This document shows positions 5,706 through 6,218 of a stretch of 6,218 nucleotides of DNA, piece after piece. The position numbers were made by a program, and so were the translations under genes. Each line of letters begins with the position of its first letter. Positions within the stretch are counted from its first letter, which is position 1. The stretch is from JAEWSN01 sp038249175 (lineage in GTDB: Bacteria > Bacillota > Clostridia > DSM-8532): assembly GCA_038249175.1 (NCBI GenBank), contig JBBRWP010000187.1, positions 1-6,218 of the forward strand, given 5' to 3'. The notes beneath the pieces were generated by a model, which did no database searches, was not told where the DNA came from, and worked only from the letters and a program-made list of their open reading frames with translations.

Positions 5706-5723
5706 TAACAGTCAAACTGTTAT
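5705..5723. repeat. 8-bp inverted repeat spanning the hutP stop codon
   Basis: ATAACAGT (5705-5712) and ACTGTTAT (5716-5723) pair around CAA. The stem includes the TAA stop codon of the HutP-family gene (5720-5722) and abuts the neighbouring 10-bp inverted repeat. As RNA the two would form consecutive stem-loops, or alternatives with the flanking repeats. Confidence 0.8.
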
Positions 5724-6157
5724 ACTACCCTGTGTCCTGTCCCTATCGCTACCTCATTCAAGTGCAGCAGCCCTATCCCGAAGAAAACTGAAACTGAAAC
5801 GTGATCACCATAGCGTGCCACACCAATTTTACCGCCAACGTTCAGACCCACAGCCTTTGGCATCACCTGTGAAAGCGCTTCTCTGGCCGCACCGGCAACA
5901 GCGCCTTCCTCATTATGCACATCCCTGATAACACCTTCGCGCTTGGCAGAAACAACAGCACGTTCTACAATTTTCATCACGGAGCTGATAAACTCACCGC
6001 CATAATCCACAGCTGCCGTGTGAATACCCATTTCCAAATATTCTTTTTGTGTTTTTTTCTCTTCTACACGGTCTGATGTCAGAGAAATGCGTATTGCTGC
6101 CTTCACAACATCCTTACTGCCAAAAGCAGATCCATTTCGAAACTGTTCATCATGCAT
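5720..6157 (-). CDS. HutP-family RNA-binding regulatory protein
   Basis: The 145-residue product resembles HutP, the histidine-activated RNA-binding antiterminator of the Bacillus hut operon (about 148 residues). Similarity is clearest in the C-terminal two thirds: a helix with REAL (92-95), VGLNVGGKIGVARYG (103-117), a beta strand VSVSVFFGIG (120-129), then GLLHLNEVAIGTGHR. From my recollection of the Bacillus protein, metal-binding H138 would match H132 here, but H73 and H77 fall at G85 and G89. Histidine/Mg sensing may therefore differ. No hut gene is nearby; the gene heads the cmk-plsC-ispH/rpsA cluster, as I recall for related clostridial genes, so its target is unknown. The ATG at 6157 has AAGGAAGG upstream, overlaps the preceding gene by 8 bp, and is the only ATG in frame at this end. 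Family assignment is fairly firm; regulatory role is inferred. I give no gene symbol for that reason. Confidence 0.85.
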   Translation of the reverse strand: MHDEQFRNGSAFGSKDVVKAAIRISLTSDRVEEKKTQKEYLEMGIHTAAVDYGGEFISSVMKIVERAVVSAKREGVIRDVHNEEGAVAGAAREALSQVMPKAVGLNVGGKIGVARYGDHVSVSVFFGIGLLHLNEVAIGTGHRVV

Positions 6158-6218
6158 TTTCGTAGCCTTCCTTTACTTCGGTTTCCACGGTTGCAGCTGC
6201 AATACCGGCACAATGACC
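6150..6218 (-). CDS. C-terminal end of an unidentified upstream gene (partial)
   Basis: An open frame enters from the right edge and ends at TGA 6150-6152. It encodes 22 residues, starting GHCAGIAAATVETEV and ending GYENA. The stop overlaps the HutP-family start by 8 bp, typical of a translationally coupled operon pair. The other two frames do not end at this junction; one has a stop (TAA) before it. The small-residue run GHCAGIAAA could belong to several families, for instance the end of an FAD-dependent oxidoreductase, but too little is visible to identify it. Confidence 0.6.
   Translation of the reverse strand, partial: GHCAGIAAATVETEVKEGYENA

Larger units (their letters stand above)
5654..5743 (-). 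repeat. 24-bp direct repeats flanking two hairpins at the hutP 3' end
   Basis: Two identical 24-bp copies lie at 5654-5677 and 5720-5743, separated by 42 bp. On the minus strand each starts GGGACAGGACACAGGG and ends TAGTATAA. The right-hand copy encodes the last residues and stop codon of the HutP-family gene; the other lies in the gap before cmk. The outer copy runs into a perfect TATAAT (5653-5658), but no -35-like hexamer lies 16-18 bp upstream, so I do not call a promoter. Confidence 0.92.

Noticed and set aside
5252..5791. Plus-strand 179-codon open frame crossing cmk and the intergenic repeats
   Set aside because: Antisense to cmk and the hutP end; no recognisable domain, and part of its protein is repeated only because of the 24-bp duplication.

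Overview
The window is a stretch of a low-to-moderate GC Firmicutes chromosome (Clostridia or Negativicutes type), with every recognisable gene on the minus strand. This placement rests on the in-frame IspH/ribosomal protein S1 fusion, the gene order cmk-plsC-ispH/rpsA, a HutP-family protein and strong GGAGG-type ribosome binding sites. I cannot name a genus from the sequence.

Reading in the direction of transcription (right to left):
- The last 22 codons of an unidentified gene overlap the start of a HutP-family RNA-binding protein gene.
- Next come cmk (CMP/dCMP kinase), plsC (1-acyl-glycerol-3-phosphate acyltransferase; its start overlaps the cmk stop) and a 728-codon ispH/rpsA fusion. The fusion joins the last enzyme of the MEP isoprenoid pathway to a four-domain S1 protein with a repetitive acidic tail.
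- A clear rho-independent terminator ends this unit at about 1991-2014.
- A second unit follows: cheR (chemoreceptor methyltransferase), then ruvA (Holliday-junction binding protein). A 13-bp tandem array at the left edge lies downstream of ruvA.

The genes are ordinary core genes: nucleotide metabolism, phospholipid synthesis, isoprenoids and translation, chemotaxis, recombination. The unusual part is the DNA between them. All four gaps longer than 100 bp hold short direct duplications built around perfect or near-perfect inverted repeats: cheR-ruvA (65/64-bp units), rpsA-cheR (41-bp units), plsC-ispH (40/39-bp units) and hutP-cmk (a 24-bp duplication flanking two hairpins). Two of these gaps share the same palindrome, CTGAAAATGC-N3-GCATTTTCAG, so at least that one is a dispersed family. 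In two gaps the duplication includes gene ends: the 5' end of the longer ruvA reading frame and the 3' end of hutP. This looks like a genome in which small palindromic modules insert or duplicate next to start and stop codons, possibly affecting translation initiation or mRNA stability.

No RNA genes, CRISPR array, insertion sequence or transposase gene was found.
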